This document shows, one piece after another, positions 8,297-17,266 of a stretch of DNA of 64,000 bases; within the stretch, counting starts at the first letter, position 1, and each line of letters begins with the position of its first letter. The notes under the pieces were generated by a model that searched no databases, was not told the DNA's origin, and saw only the letters and a program-made list of their open reading frames with translations. This DNA is from Gammaproteobacteria bacterium (lineage in GTDB: Bacteria; Pseudomonadota; Gammaproteobacteria; Xanthomonadales; Marinicellaceae). A program made the translations under genes and the position numbers. The stretch covers positions 117,860 to 181,859 of the forward strand of contig JAWLAO010000007.1 of the NCBI GenBank assembly GCA_041395445.1. Direction: 5' to 3'.

Positions 8297-9664
8297 TTGA
8301 TTAAAATCAGATATATTCTTCCTGTTTTGATAATAATTTTTAGCTCCTGGTTGGTTTCGGTTTCTTTGACTCGAATACGAATTCAGACCGAAGCTGAAAA
8401 TAAATTATTGAATTTACAAAAAGAAATTTCACCGTTTGTGTGGAATTTTGAGAGTGATTCTGATGTGGTATCATCGTATTACAAGTACTGGCAATATCGA
8501 CAAGAGAAAGGTCTGTTGGGTGCCAAAAAAGGTAGTAATCCGCGAATTTCACTGAACTTTTCTTCCGAAATTATCAATAGTGGTATTCATGGAAACATAA
8601 TCATCAAATCACCGCAAAACATAGATGCGAAGCTGCTCCTTCAAGCGAAACAACAACTGGATGATGATTATTTTTATTACAGCTATAACATTCCGTTGCA
8701 AGATAAAGAAAACCATATTGATTTAACAAAGTTGAGTTGGATTGGTCTGAGTGATATTTCAGAAGAAAAGAAACCCTTTAAATGGGGTAATCTGTCGCAA
8801 AAGATTTCTTCAATTGTTCTAATATTCGAAAATCCCAATGCGGATATTATACTTGATGAAATTTTATTACCATATTCTTCAACACCAATGACTGAGGCGA
8901 CAACAGCAATTAATTGTGATGGTGATAATATCGAGACTAAAAATATACTTTTGTCAGATATCAATATTTTTGAATTGCAAGAGTACTGTCTTTTTCCGTC
9001 AAAATATATGTGGCTGAAAAGTCATTTGATAGAGAAATTTCCTGAAAGTATTCTAACAATTAAAGGCATAAGTTCATGGCAAAGTCCGAAATTACATAAA
9101 ATCAATCATCAGTATAGTTCAATAGAGTCAATAAACGCTGTTTTGTATGCGTATGTACTACTTGTGTTGATTATTGTTTATTGGGTCTTTAGCAGAAAGC
9201 CAAAAGTCATAGACTCTTGGGTTTCAACTATTAGTGAACCTAATTTATTAAAATCCTGGCTATTTATTTTATCACCAACAATTCTGCTTTTCATTCCGAT
9301 GCTTTGGATGAATCAATTTAACTTGGCGTTTTTGAATGCATTTCCTCAATACTTTGTTTGGGCAATGGTTCAGCAGTTTTTTCTGGGGTTTATACTGTCA
9401 GAAAAAATCTTTTTCACAAAAACATGTCATCGTTTTTATTCGGCTTTGGCAGCCTCTTTAATTTTTGCAACACTCCATTTGCCATCTTTTGCCATGTTTG
9501 GATTAACATTTGTTGCCGGATTATTTTGGGCTTATAGCTGGCTCAAATTTAAGAGATTGCTGCCTTTGGCTCTGTCTCACTCTTTGCTAGCACTAGTCTT
9601 GTATGCAATTATAGATGAATCGGTGCTCTATTCAGCAAAAGTGTTTCAATGGTTCTGGAAATAA
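8297..9664 (+). CDS. CPBP-like intramembrane protease family protein with altered active site
   Basis: The 455-residue protein has one N-terminal transmembrane segment and a large extracytoplasmic region (about residues 30-280). Several C-terminal membrane helices follow, resembling the CPBP/ABI (type II CAAX prenyl endopeptidase) domain. The second motif is present as FATLHLP (His 394) and the last as LALSHSLLA (His 428). The first motif, normally Glu-Glu in EExxFR, reads QQFFLG with glutamines at 359-360. The catalytic glutamate is therefore missing, so the protein may be a non-proteolytic relative. The N-terminal extracytoplasmic domain matches no family I recognise. The assigned start may vary by a few codons. 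Confidence 0.6.
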   Translation: MIKIRYILPVLIIIFSSWLVSVSLTRIRIQTEAENKLLNLQKEISPFVWNFESDSDVVSSYYKYWQYRQEKGLLGAKKGSNPRISLNFSSEIINSGIHGNIIIKSPQNIDAKLLLQAKQQLDDDYFYYSYNIPLQDKENHIDLTKLSWIGLSDISEEKKPFKWGNLSQKISSIVLIFENPNADIILDEILLPYSSTPMTEATTAINCDGDNIETKNILLSDINIFELQEYCLFPSKYMWLKSHLIEKFPESILTIKGISSWQSPKLHKINHQYSSIESINAVLYAYVLLVLIIVYWVFSRKPKVIDSWVSTISEPNLLKSWLFILSPTILLFIPMLWMNQFNLAFLNAFPQYFVWAMVQQFFLGFILSEKIFFTKTCHRFYSALAASLIFATLHLPSFAMFGLTFVAGLFWAYSWLKFKRLLPLALSHSLLALVLYAIIDESVLYSAKVFQWFWK

Positions 9665-9682
9665 TTTGTGCAAATTTACACA

Positions 9683-9710
9683 TTGATAATTATTCTCATC
9701 TCCTTATAAT
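9683..9710 (+). promoter_or_regulatory. Sigma-70 promoter with embedded Fur-box-like operator
   Basis: TTGATA (9683-9688) and TATAAT (9705-9710) are separated by 16 bases, a near-consensus sigma-70 promoter. Between and across them, TGATAATTATTCTCA (9684-9698) matches the 7-1-7 Fur pattern TGATAATnATTATCA with one mismatch. Repression by iron-loaded Fur would block polymerase access. It drives the structured RNA that follows. Confidence 0.65.
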
Positions 9711-9716
9711 TTGAAG

Positions 9717-9840
9717 CTCGTGGGTAAACGCTACGACTTAGGTCTGGTCAAAGCCTAGACAGTAGCTATTTTAGTGGGATTGCACGGCTCCACGGCTGTG
9801 CGTTAGCCAGTTACACCGCCCGGTGTAGCTGGCTTTTTTA
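9717..9840 (+). ncRNA. Candidate structured small RNA, probably iron-regulated
   Basis: About 120 bases of non-coding, locally GC-richer sequence start seven bases after a strong -10 box and end at an intrinsic terminator. Visible structure includes outer arms GCTAC (9730-9734) and GTAGC (9762-9766) enclosing an inner stem around TTAGG and CCTAG. GCAC and GTGC at 9782-9801 enclose a direct repeat of CACGGCT. A 13-14 base terminator stem at 9805-9834 is followed by six T. I do not recognise the RNA: it lacks the signatures I know for 4.5S, 6S, tmRNA, RNase P or common riboswitches. The arrangement resembles RyhB or PrrF type iron-stress sRNAs, but I see no sequence homology to RyhB. Confidence 0.6.
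9805..9840 (+). terminator. Intrinsic terminator of the candidate small RNA
   Basis: AGCCAGTTACACCG pairs with CGGTGTAGCTGGCT (one G-U wobble) around a tight loop and is followed by TTTTTT. It is unusually GC-rich for this region. Confidence 0.85.
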
Positions 9841-9972
9841 TTTCCGGCATTTGTAAAAATCCAGAAAAAATTTGTAACCTTAAGCCTTATCTTTCGTCAT
9901 TTATTTATAAATATTTCATACATCTTCTGTTTTTGTGTATATTTCATGTACATACGTTTATGAATAATAAAA

Positions 9973-11148
9973 ATGACAAACTCTTCAAATACTTGTCCTA
10001 ATTGTGAAAGTGTCAATTCACCGGAAGCTAATTTTTGCCTCAACTGTGGGCAAAAAAGAAAACTAAGAATACTCAGTGTCTGGTCGATTATTTCCGATTT
10101 TTTCTCAAGTATTTTTAATTATGACTCCAAAATCTTTACCACCTTGCGTGGTGTCTTTATCCCGGGGTTTTTAACAAATCAATTTCTAACCAATAAAAGA
10201 GTTTCCTACTTTCCTCCGGCACGGACTTTTATCTTTCTGATGTTTATATTTTTTGCCATGTTGTTTAAGGAATCCGGGCAATTAACTCTACAGAGTTCAA
10301 CCAATGAAAATGATGATGTGGTGATTACAGGCGGTGGTGATGATAGTATTTATGACCTTATGGAACAAGGATACGTTGAACTGAGATACGATAAACTTAT
10401 CTCAAAATTACGATATGAATTTAATAATCAAATTGAACTCTCTGAGAAGAAAATAAAGGTTTTGGAAAAAAGCCAAAGTGAGAAAGTTAAAAGTGTTCTA
10501 AAGTCCTCACCGGAGTCATTAAAAGAACAAATCCAACAACTGAAAGAGTCGATTGTAAAACTGGATGAAATTGAGAAGGACCTGAATATTGATCGAACAA
10601 AAACAACCAACATTAAGCTCGTATCAACAAAAACTTATGATATTAACATTTTTGATATCAGTAATATGCCTATCAATCAGTTGATTGAAAAATATGAAGT
10701 GAGTGGTTTTTTTGAAACTTTATTAATGAATCAGGCCTTGCGACTCAATAAAAATGCCACTGCATTTCGGGATTTCATAGTAAAAAATCTTCCTTGGGCT
10801 ATATTACTTGAAGTGCTGTTAATCTCAATGGTTGGCAAGCTGTTTTATATTCGTACAAAGAGAAAATATGTCGAACATTTTGTTTTCTTTTTGAACCTCC
10901 GATCGATGATCTTTGTCACAGGAATTATAGCAATTCTGCTTCCATTGAGTTATGGATATTGGTTTTGGAGTATATTGGCAGCACTCATTTGGCTATTCAG
11001 TTTTATATCCATGCTAAAAGTTTACCGCCAATCAATTTTTATGACTTTACTAAAAAACATTGGGTTGGTCTTTTTTGATACGGTTATTTTATTCCTCTCT
11101 ATCATTTTGGTCGTGATAGCCAGTTCACTCTTATTTGGAAATATTTAA
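9973..11148 (+). CDS. DUF3667-like zinc-ribbon membrane protein
   Basis: The 391-residue protein begins with a zinc ribbon (CPNC at about residues 8-11 and CLNCG at about 22-26). A segment of the DUF3667 type follows (RGVFIPGFLTNQFLTNKR, then VSYFPPARTFIFLMFIFFA). A coiled-coil-like charged region lies at about 150-200, with four hydrophobic helices in the C-terminal third. It is an inner-membrane protein of unknown function. Its stop codon overlaps the start of the dehydratase gene (TAATG), so the two are translationally coupled. Confidence 0.75.
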   Translation: MTNSSNTCPNCESVNSPEANFCLNCGQKRKLRILSVWSIISDFFSSIFNYDSKIFTTLRGVFIPGFLTNQFLTNKRVSYFPPARTFIFLMFIFFAMLFKESGQLTLQSSTNENDDVVITGGGDDSIYDLMEQGYVELRYDKLISKLRYEFNNQIELSEKKIKVLEKSQSEKVKSVLKSSPESLKEQIQQLKESIVKLDEIEKDLNIDRTKTTNIKLVSTKTYDINIFDISNMPINQLIEKYEVSGFFETLLMNQALRLNKNATAFRDFIVKNLPWAILLEVLLISMVGKLFYIRTKRKYVEHFVFFLNLRSMIFVTGIIAILLPLSYGYWFWSILAALIWLFSFISMLKVYRQSIFMTLLKNIGLVFFDTVILFLSIILVVIASSLLFGNI

Positions 11149-12107
11149 TGTACGATAAAATTACAATCAAGGACATCATCAAAGCTAGTCATGATGTTTA
11201 TAAATTTCTTAAACCAACTCCGTTAAGACATTATCAGATTCTCAGTGATATGCTGGGTACAGATGTATGGCTCAAACATGAAAACCACAACCCAACCTGT
11301 GCTTTTAAGGTTCGGGGTGGAATTCATTTAATGTCCACTCTTACTGAAGAACAAAAACGTAACGGTGTATATACAGCTTCTACTGGAAACCATGGGCAAT
11401 CGATAGCATTTTCAGCCCAAAAGTTTGGTGTAAAAGCCAATGTTTTTGTCCCAAAAGGTGCAAACCCCGGTAAAGTGGAATCCATGCGAGCTTTTGGAGC
11501 CAATGTTGAATTTTACGGAGATGATTTTGATCAGGCGAGGGCAGGAGCACTACAAGCGGCACAAGAAAACAAAGGAATGTTCATCGGCCCGACTGATGAT
11601 GTTTTGATAAAAGGTGTCGGAACTTATGGTTTGGAAATCATCAATGAATTACCGGATGTGGACGTCATTATTGTTCCGGTTGGAGCCGGAAGTGGCGTTT
11701 GTGGGACAGCGATTGTTGCAAAGTCGATTAATCCTAAAATCAAAATCATCGGTGTTCAATCCGCACAAGCCCCGGCTCAACAACTGAGTTGGAAGATCTC
11801 AAAGCTCATAGAAGCCGAAAACCACACAATTGCAGAGGGCGTGGCGACCGGTGTACCGTTTATGAATACACAGGAAATTATGTGGGAACTGGTTGATGAT
11901 TTTGTGCTGGTTGATGATAAAGAAATTATTTCAGCCAATAAAACTCTAATTGAAACCACTCATAATTTAATTGAAGAAGCATCGGCGGCAACTTTTGCCG
12001 CTGCTTTGAAATTAAAGTCAGCACTCAATGGCAAAAAAGTTGTCCTGGTGATGAGTGGCGGAAATATTTCAATGAAAAATTTATCAAGTTTATTCTCAAT
12101 GGCATAA
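11148..12107 (+). CDS. Threonine/serine dehydratase (PLP-dependent, catabolic type)
   Basis: The 319-residue fold-type II PLP enzyme has the lysine motif CAFKVRGG (Lys 54 as Schiff base), the substrate loop STGNHGQS near residue 80 and a glycine-rich phosphate loop PVGAGSGVCG. It would deaminate threonine or serine to 2-oxobutyrate or pyruvate plus ammonia. The C-terminal ACT regulatory domain of biosynthetic IlvA is absent, so this is the short form. Related members act as serine racemases or hydroxyaspartate dehydratases, so the exact substrate is open. It overlaps the DUF3667 gene by one base. Confidence 0.85.
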   Translation: MYDKITIKDIIKASHDVYKFLKPTPLRHYQILSDMLGTDVWLKHENHNPTCAFKVRGGIHLMSTLTEEQKRNGVYTASTGNHGQSIAFSAQKFGVKANVFVPKGANPGKVESMRAFGANVEFYGDDFDQARAGALQAAQENKGMFIGPTDDVLIKGVGTYGLEIINELPDVDVIIVPVGAGSGVCGTAIVAKSINPKIKIIGVQSAQAPAQQLSWKISKLIEAENHTIAEGVATGVPFMNTQEIMWELVDDFVLVDDKEIISANKTLIETTHNLIEEASAATFAAALKLKSALNGKKVVLVMSGGNISMKNLSSLFSMA

Positions 12108-12185
12108 TTCAGAAAGATTTCAGAAGTTATACAGGTTTAAAAATTACCAATTTTTATAATTGATTCATTTTTAACAGTCAAAACC

Positions 12186-14642
12186 ATGAAATTCAAAATT
12201 CTTCTTTCATTATTATTGGTTTCACCAATTATCTTTTCTGCAACAATTATTGTTGATGATACTGTCGGCGGTTCTATCAACTCTAACGGGTTGTGTTCGA
12301 TTACTGAGGCTATTGTTGCTGCTAATACAGATTCTGCTGTGGATAGTTGTCCGGCAGGTGATTCGGGAAATGATACTATTGAGTTGAGTGTTAATATTGT
12401 TCTAACGGAGCAGTACGAGAATATTGACACCGGCAGTCCAGGTGACTCAGGACGAACCGGAACGCCGGGCATCACTTCAATAATTACAATTGATGGCATG
12501 GGACATACACTGGAGCGAGATAACTCACTGGCTTGTAATGAAGATTCAGTTTCTGATGCTACAGAATTCAGGCTTATGCGGGTCTCACCAAGTGGCGAAT
12601 TATATTTGCAGGATATTACTTTGAAATATGGTTGCGTGAACGCGGATACAAGTCTATTCAAATTTTATGGTGGCAGCATATTAAATGATAATGGAATCCT
12701 CGAAATCACCAGAAGTAAAATATCAGAAAATCAGGCAAAATTTGGCGGTGGTGTATATAACACAGGTGACATGGAAATTAGAGATAGTGACTTTTCGTCC
12801 AATTACGCCGAAACAGGTGGAGGAGCTATTCACCATGCATCCGGAGTGATATCACAGATCAATAATAGCAGGTTTTATAATAACCAAGCAGGTAACAATG
12901 GAGGTTGTATAAGGAATACAGCATCTATTACCAATATAAGCCAGAGCGTTTTTACAAATAATACTTCATTCTATGGAGGTTGTATTAGAAATGACTTTAA
13001 CGGTACTATAACAAACCTATACAACAGTACTTTTTCAGGAAATATAGGTTCAACATCTGGTGGTGGAATCTCAAATACGAGCGATATTGTTCTTATGAAG
13101 AATATAACCTTCTCAAATAATTCATCAGGAATCTTAGCCGGTGGCGCAATCAGCAATCTGACCGGAGGTGTTATCCAGTTGTTTGCCAACTCATTATTTG
13201 TGAATAACGTGAGTGGCTCGGGAGGTGAAGATTGTGAGAATAGTGGAAGTATAGTCACAAGTAATAACAATATGTCCGATAATTTGTCAGGAGGTTGTCC
13301 CGGGTTATTAGGTACAGCTCTTTCAGCATCAACTGTTGGTTCTTTGGCAGATAATGGCTGTGTCACCCAGCTAGCGGGTGATAGGTGTGTCGGAACTCAT
13401 GCCTTACTTGCTGGCAGTGAGGCAATTGATGCAGCTGTCAGTGGAACGGCATTCGATCAGAGGGGGTTTTCGCATGATGGCATGCGGGATATTGGAGCAT
13501 TTGAATTCCTGACGGGCGAAGAGCGTTGTCTGAATTTAGGAATGGATACTTCAGGAGTTTTTAGCAAGTCCGTGGCTTCTGCTCATGAATTCAATCAATC
13601 TATTTTTTGTGCGAATCTGAATTCATCGACTACTGACACGATTAATTTCACAGCCGATATTGTCCTAAGCCAACTTATAGAAGATGATGTCACTTATGGT
13701 CATACCGGAACCCGTGCCGTGAAATCTCCAATGATTATTGATGGAGCGGGACACAGTTTGGAAAGAGATAATTCGCTGGCTTGTAATAATGATGATATTC
13801 AAAATGATTCTGAATTCAGATTACTAAGAGTGGATAGTAGCGGAGATTTGCAGCTGAAAAACATAGTGTTGAAGAAAGGTTGTGTCAATGGAGCTTTCAA
13901 CGAGAACTGGTTCTATGGAGGCGCTATCTACAATTCAGGTTCGCTAGCGATGGCAAAGACTGCAATCTTATTCAACAAAGCGAATCGCGGAGCAGGGATT
14001 TATAATACCGGAACTTTGTCAACTCTCAGAAACAGTACTTTTTATAGTAATAACTCTGAATCCGGCGGAGGAGCAATGTTTAATGATAATGCTGTAACAA
14101 CAATGAGAAATAATACCTTTTCCGGAAATGATTCCGGCAATGCTGCGGGTGGAGCAGTAGGGAATTCAGGAACCATTGACAGCATCAAAAATAATACATT
14201 TTCCGCAAATGGCAATAGTTCAGCCGGAGGAGCCATTGCAAATGTATTGAGCGGTACGATTTCATCATTGGAAAACTCCTTATTTCACAATAACTCAAGC
14301 AGTTCAGGTAATGATGATTGCTTTGACGATGGCAGTACATTCAGCGGTAGCAATAACATGTCTGACAATATTGCAGGAGGTTGTCCCGGATTACGTTTGA
14401 CAACATTGACACCTTCTACTTTGGGGATTCTTGAAGACAATGGTTGTTCTACACCTTTAGCCAACGGTAACTGTATTCAGACTCATGCCTTATTGGCTGG
14501 GAGTGAAGCTATTGATGAAGGAGATGTGAATGCAACAACTCATGATCAAAGAAGTTTTCTTGCTAATGGTATTCGTGATATCGGAGCGTTTGAATATGAA
14601 GGAATCAATGATGTCATTTTTACAAATGGGTTTGAATTGTAA
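12186..14642 (+). CDS. Secreted CSLREA / choice-of-anchor-Q beta-helix protein with C-terminal NGFE tail (copy 1)
   Basis: The 818-residue exported protein has a signal peptide (about residues 1-18, ending FSA). A CSLREA-type start follows (NSNGLCSITEAIVAANTDS), then a long right-handed beta-helix of short repeats rich in NNS, SGN and GGAI/GGGI. It contains two internally duplicated halves (about 20-440 and 450-810). Each half ends in the choice-of-anchor-Q signature: SEAIDAAVSGTAFDQRG with DIGAFE, and SEAIDEGDVNATTHDQRS with DIGAFE. The last residues read DVIFTNGFEL. Such proteins are cell-surface or extracellular; the function is unknown. The next gene is a tandem paralogue with a similar upstream region. 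Confidence 0.85.
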   Translation: MKFKILLSLLLVSPIIFSATIIVDDTVGGSINSNGLCSITEAIVAANTDSAVDSCPAGDSGNDTIELSVNIVLTEQYENIDTGSPGDSGRTGTPGITSIITIDGMGHTLERDNSLACNEDSVSDATEFRLMRVSPSGELYLQDITLKYGCVNADTSLFKFYGGSILNDNGILEITRSKISENQAKFGGGVYNTGDMEIRDSDFSSNYAETGGGAIHHASGVISQINNSRFYNNQAGNNGGCIRNTASITNISQSVFTNNTSFYGGCIRNDFNGTITNLYNSTFSGNIGSTSGGGISNTSDIVLMKNITFSNNSSGILAGGAISNLTGGVIQLFANSLFVNNVSGSGGEDCENSGSIVTSNNNMSDNLSGGCPGLLGTALSASTVGSLADNGCVTQLAGDRCVGTHALLAGSEAIDAAVSGTAFDQRGFSHDGMRDIGAFEFLTGEERCLNLGMDTSGVFSKSVASAHEFNQSIFCANLNSSTTDTINFTADIVLSQLIEDDVTYGHTGTRAVKSPMIIDGAGHSLERDNSLACNNDDIQNDSEFRLLRVDSSGDLQLKNIVLKKGCVNGAFNENWFYGGAIYNSGSLAMAKTAILFNKANRGAGIYNTGTLSTLRNSTFYSNNSESGGGAMFNDNAVTTMRNNTFSGNDSGNAAGGAVGNSGTIDSIKNNTFSANGNSSAGGAIANVLSGTISSLENSLFHNNSSSSGNDDCFDDGSTFSGSNNMSDNIAGGCPGLRLTTLTPSTLGILEDNGCSTPLANGNCIQTHALLAGSEAIDEGDVNATTHDQRSFLANGIRDIGAFEYEGINDVIFTNGFEL

Positions 14643-14739
14643 GATTTCTAATAAAAAATTCATAACTTTTTCAGAATTAAGTCAGGTTTGAATTTTTTAG
14701 AATTTTTATAATACAATGAATTTTTAAACGGTCAGAACT

Positions 14740-17253
14740 ATGAATTATAAGTTTATATATTTTTTACTGCTGGATTCATCCACTGCATTTTCTGCAACGA
14801 TTACTGATGATGACTCAGCAGGCGGAGCTATCAATTCGAACGGATTGTGCTCCATCACCGAAGCAATCGAAGCGGCAAACACAGACACTGCTGTTGGTGA
14901 TTGCCCGGCTGGTGATGCAGGGAGCGATACCATTGAATTGACTGTGGGTGTTGTTCTGACTGAAAGGTATGAAAGTAGTGTCACTCATGGTGGAACAGGG
15001 ACACCGGCTGTTGTGAGTGAAATTACAATTAACGGGAATGGATATACTGTTCAAAGAGATAGTTCACTTGCGTGTAATGATGACAGTGTTTCAGATGCAT
15101 CGGAATTCAGGATATTCAGAGTCAGCGATTTAGGAACATTGAGTCTGAATAACATTAGGTTAAAGCATGGTTGTGTCAACGGAAATGGCGGTTCAATAAA
15201 TAAATTTAAGGGTGGAGCTATTAAATCGGAAGGGACTTTGTCGATAGAAAATAGTGAAGTCAAATTCAGCTCAGCAAATGTCGGAGGAGGTATTTACAGT
15301 TCGGGTCCATTACCAGTTGTCAACAATAATATCATCTCAGATAATTATGCTTTTGCTGATGGTGGAGGAATACAAAACTTCGGTTCAATTACAATGTTCA
15401 GTAATAATATTGTCTCAGATAATAGTACTGGCAGTACAGATTCTGAAGGTGGTGGAATTTATCAGGGTAATGCAACCGTTGCATTATTTGATAACAACAC
15501 GATTTCAAGAAATGGTGCTATTTATGGTTCAGGATTAATGAACAGAGGGATAATCAATGCATTGAATAATAGCACTTTCTATAACAATGAAGCATTGTAT
15601 GGAGGAGGAATTCGTAATGCAGGAACCATTGTTGCAATTAATAACAGCACTTTTTCAAATAATGAAGGTGATGATAATGGTGGTGCTATTTCTAATATTG
15701 GCTCGATAGACAATATCAACAATTCATCATTTTTTGGAAACTTTGGAGGTCTGGCATCGGATGGAGGAGCAATTTACAACAGTGTTACGAATGCTATCAC
15801 CTTAAACAATTCACTTTTCCACAATAATTCCGCCGATAATGGGGATGATTGTTACAGCACTCCGGGAAATATATTTACCGGAACAAATAATATGTCTGAT
15901 AATAACTTTGGCGGTTGTCCGGGTCAATTACCAACCTTGTTGTCAACATCAACGGTAAATCCCATTGCTGATAATGGTTGTGTTGTCCCGACTGCCGATG
16001 GAAGTTGTACCAAAACGCATGCTTTGAACATGGATAGTGAAGCCGTTGATGAAGCCGTATCGGGAACAGCTAATGATCAAAGAGGGTTTGGTAATTTAGG
16101 TACACGGGATATTGGTGCTTTTGAGTATATGTCCCCAGCAGTACGATGTCTTGCACTAGGGATGGATGTGACTTCCGATTTTAGTAAAACAGTAACCTCT
16201 GCTCATGAACTGAATCAGGCAATTTATTGTGCCAATATCTTTACAGCAACAACTGATACTATCATTTTTGGGAATGATATAGTTTTAAAACGTGTTGAGG
16301 ATAATGATGCAACTTATGGTCATACCGGAACCAACTCGATAAATAGTTCTGTGATTATTGATGGCATGGGCTATATTCTGGAAAGAGATAGTTTCCTGGG
16401 TTGTAACAATGACGGAATAACGAATGATTCCGAGTTTAGACTGCTTAGAGTGGGATCTGCCGGTGATCTGGACTTGAGTAATCTTGTTCTTAAACGTGGC
16501 TGTGTGGATGGAAATTCAAACACTGAAACTTTTTATGGTGGAGCCCTATTAAACTCAGGCGATTTGGTCATCGCAAAAACAGCGTTCCTAACCAATAAAG
16601 CTCATCGAGGAGGGGCTGTTTATAATGAAGGACTGGCTACTGCAATCAGGAAAACAACATTTTTTAATAATCAGGCAAATGCCGGTGGTGCCGGGTTCAA
16701 TGCCGGAACTTTAACCAAATTAAGCAACAGCACTGTGTCAGGAAACTCGGTTGATAATCTTGGCGGAGGGTTCGCAAATACCGGAACACTCACCGAGATT
16801 CTCAATGTTACTTTTTCGGGGAATTCAGGAAATAATGGTGGTGCTGTATCAAACAGTTTAACCGGAGTGATTTCAAGTCTAAACAATTCTTTGTTTCACA
16901 GTAATTCAGCAACGACAAGCGGGGATGATTGCTATAACAACGGAGGCACTCAAAGCGGTAGCAACAACATGTCAGATAACGCATCCGGAGGATGTAACGG
17001 AATGTTAGCCACGATTTTAACACCTACAACCTTGGGTGGTTTGGAGGACAATGAATGCGTCACACCTTTTGCAAATGGAAACTGTGTAAAGACACATGCT
17101 TTACTGGATGGAAGCGAAGCCATTGACTTGGGTGATGCCAACTCAACAAACCAAGATCAACGAGGTTTTGCTGTCAATAATATTCGCGATCTTGGTGCTT
17201 ATGAATATGACAGCCCTGATGATGATCGTATTTTTAAAAATGGTTTTGAGTAA
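14740..17253 (+). CDS. Secreted CSLREA / choice-of-anchor-Q beta-helix protein with C-terminal NGFE tail (copy 2)
   Basis: The 837-residue paralogue of the preceding gene shares its order of parts. A signal peptide ends near FSA, then come the CSLREA start (NSNGLCSITEAIEAANTD), beta-helix repeats, an anchor-Q block (FDEAVSGTANDQRG-like, with DIGAFE), a second half with beta-helix repeats, a second anchor-Q block (DQRG with DLGAYE) and the end DRIFKNGFE. Cysteines recur at equivalent places in each half (SLACNDD, GCVNG, DDCY, GGCPG), suggesting conserved disulfides. It is exported and predicted to sit outside the cell. The 97-base gap before it resembles the region upstream of copy 1, so the duplication included the promoter. 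Confidence 0.85.
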   Translation: MNYKFIYFLLLDSSTAFSATITDDDSAGGAINSNGLCSITEAIEAANTDTAVGDCPAGDAGSDTIELTVGVVLTERYESSVTHGGTGTPAVVSEITINGNGYTVQRDSSLACNDDSVSDASEFRIFRVSDLGTLSLNNIRLKHGCVNGNGGSINKFKGGAIKSEGTLSIENSEVKFSSANVGGGIYSSGPLPVVNNNIISDNYAFADGGGIQNFGSITMFSNNIVSDNSTGSTDSEGGGIYQGNATVALFDNNTISRNGAIYGSGLMNRGIINALNNSTFYNNEALYGGGIRNAGTIVAINNSTFSNNEGDDNGGAISNIGSIDNINNSSFFGNFGGLASDGGAIYNSVTNAITLNNSLFHNNSADNGDDCYSTPGNIFTGTNNMSDNNFGGCPGQLPTLLSTSTVNPIADNGCVVPTADGSCTKTHALNMDSEAVDEAVSGTANDQRGFGNLGTRDIGAFEYMSPAVRCLALGMDVTSDFSKTVTSAHELNQAIYCANIFTATTDTIIFGNDIVLKRVEDNDATYGHTGTNSINSSVIIDGMGYILERDSFLGCNNDGITNDSEFRLLRVGSAGDLDLSNLVLKRGCVDGNSNTETFYGGALLNSGDLVIAKTAFLTNKAHRGGAVYNEGLATAIRKTTFFNNQANAGGAGFNAGTLTKLSNSTVSGNSVDNLGGGFANTGTLTEILNVTFSGNSGNNGGAVSNSLTGVISSLNNSLFHSNSATTSGDDCYNNGGTQSGSNNMSDNASGGCNGMLATILTPTTLGGLEDNECVTPFANGNCVKTHALLDGSEAIDLGDANSTNQDQRGFAVNNIRDLGAYEYDSPDDDRIFKNGFE

Positions 17254-17266
17254 GTACTTATTTGAA

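Noticed and set aside
9717..9840. Assignment of the structured RNA to 4.5S, 6S, tmRNA, a c-di-GMP riboswitch or a RyhB homologue
   Set aside because: None of the conserved sequence elements of those families that I know is present.
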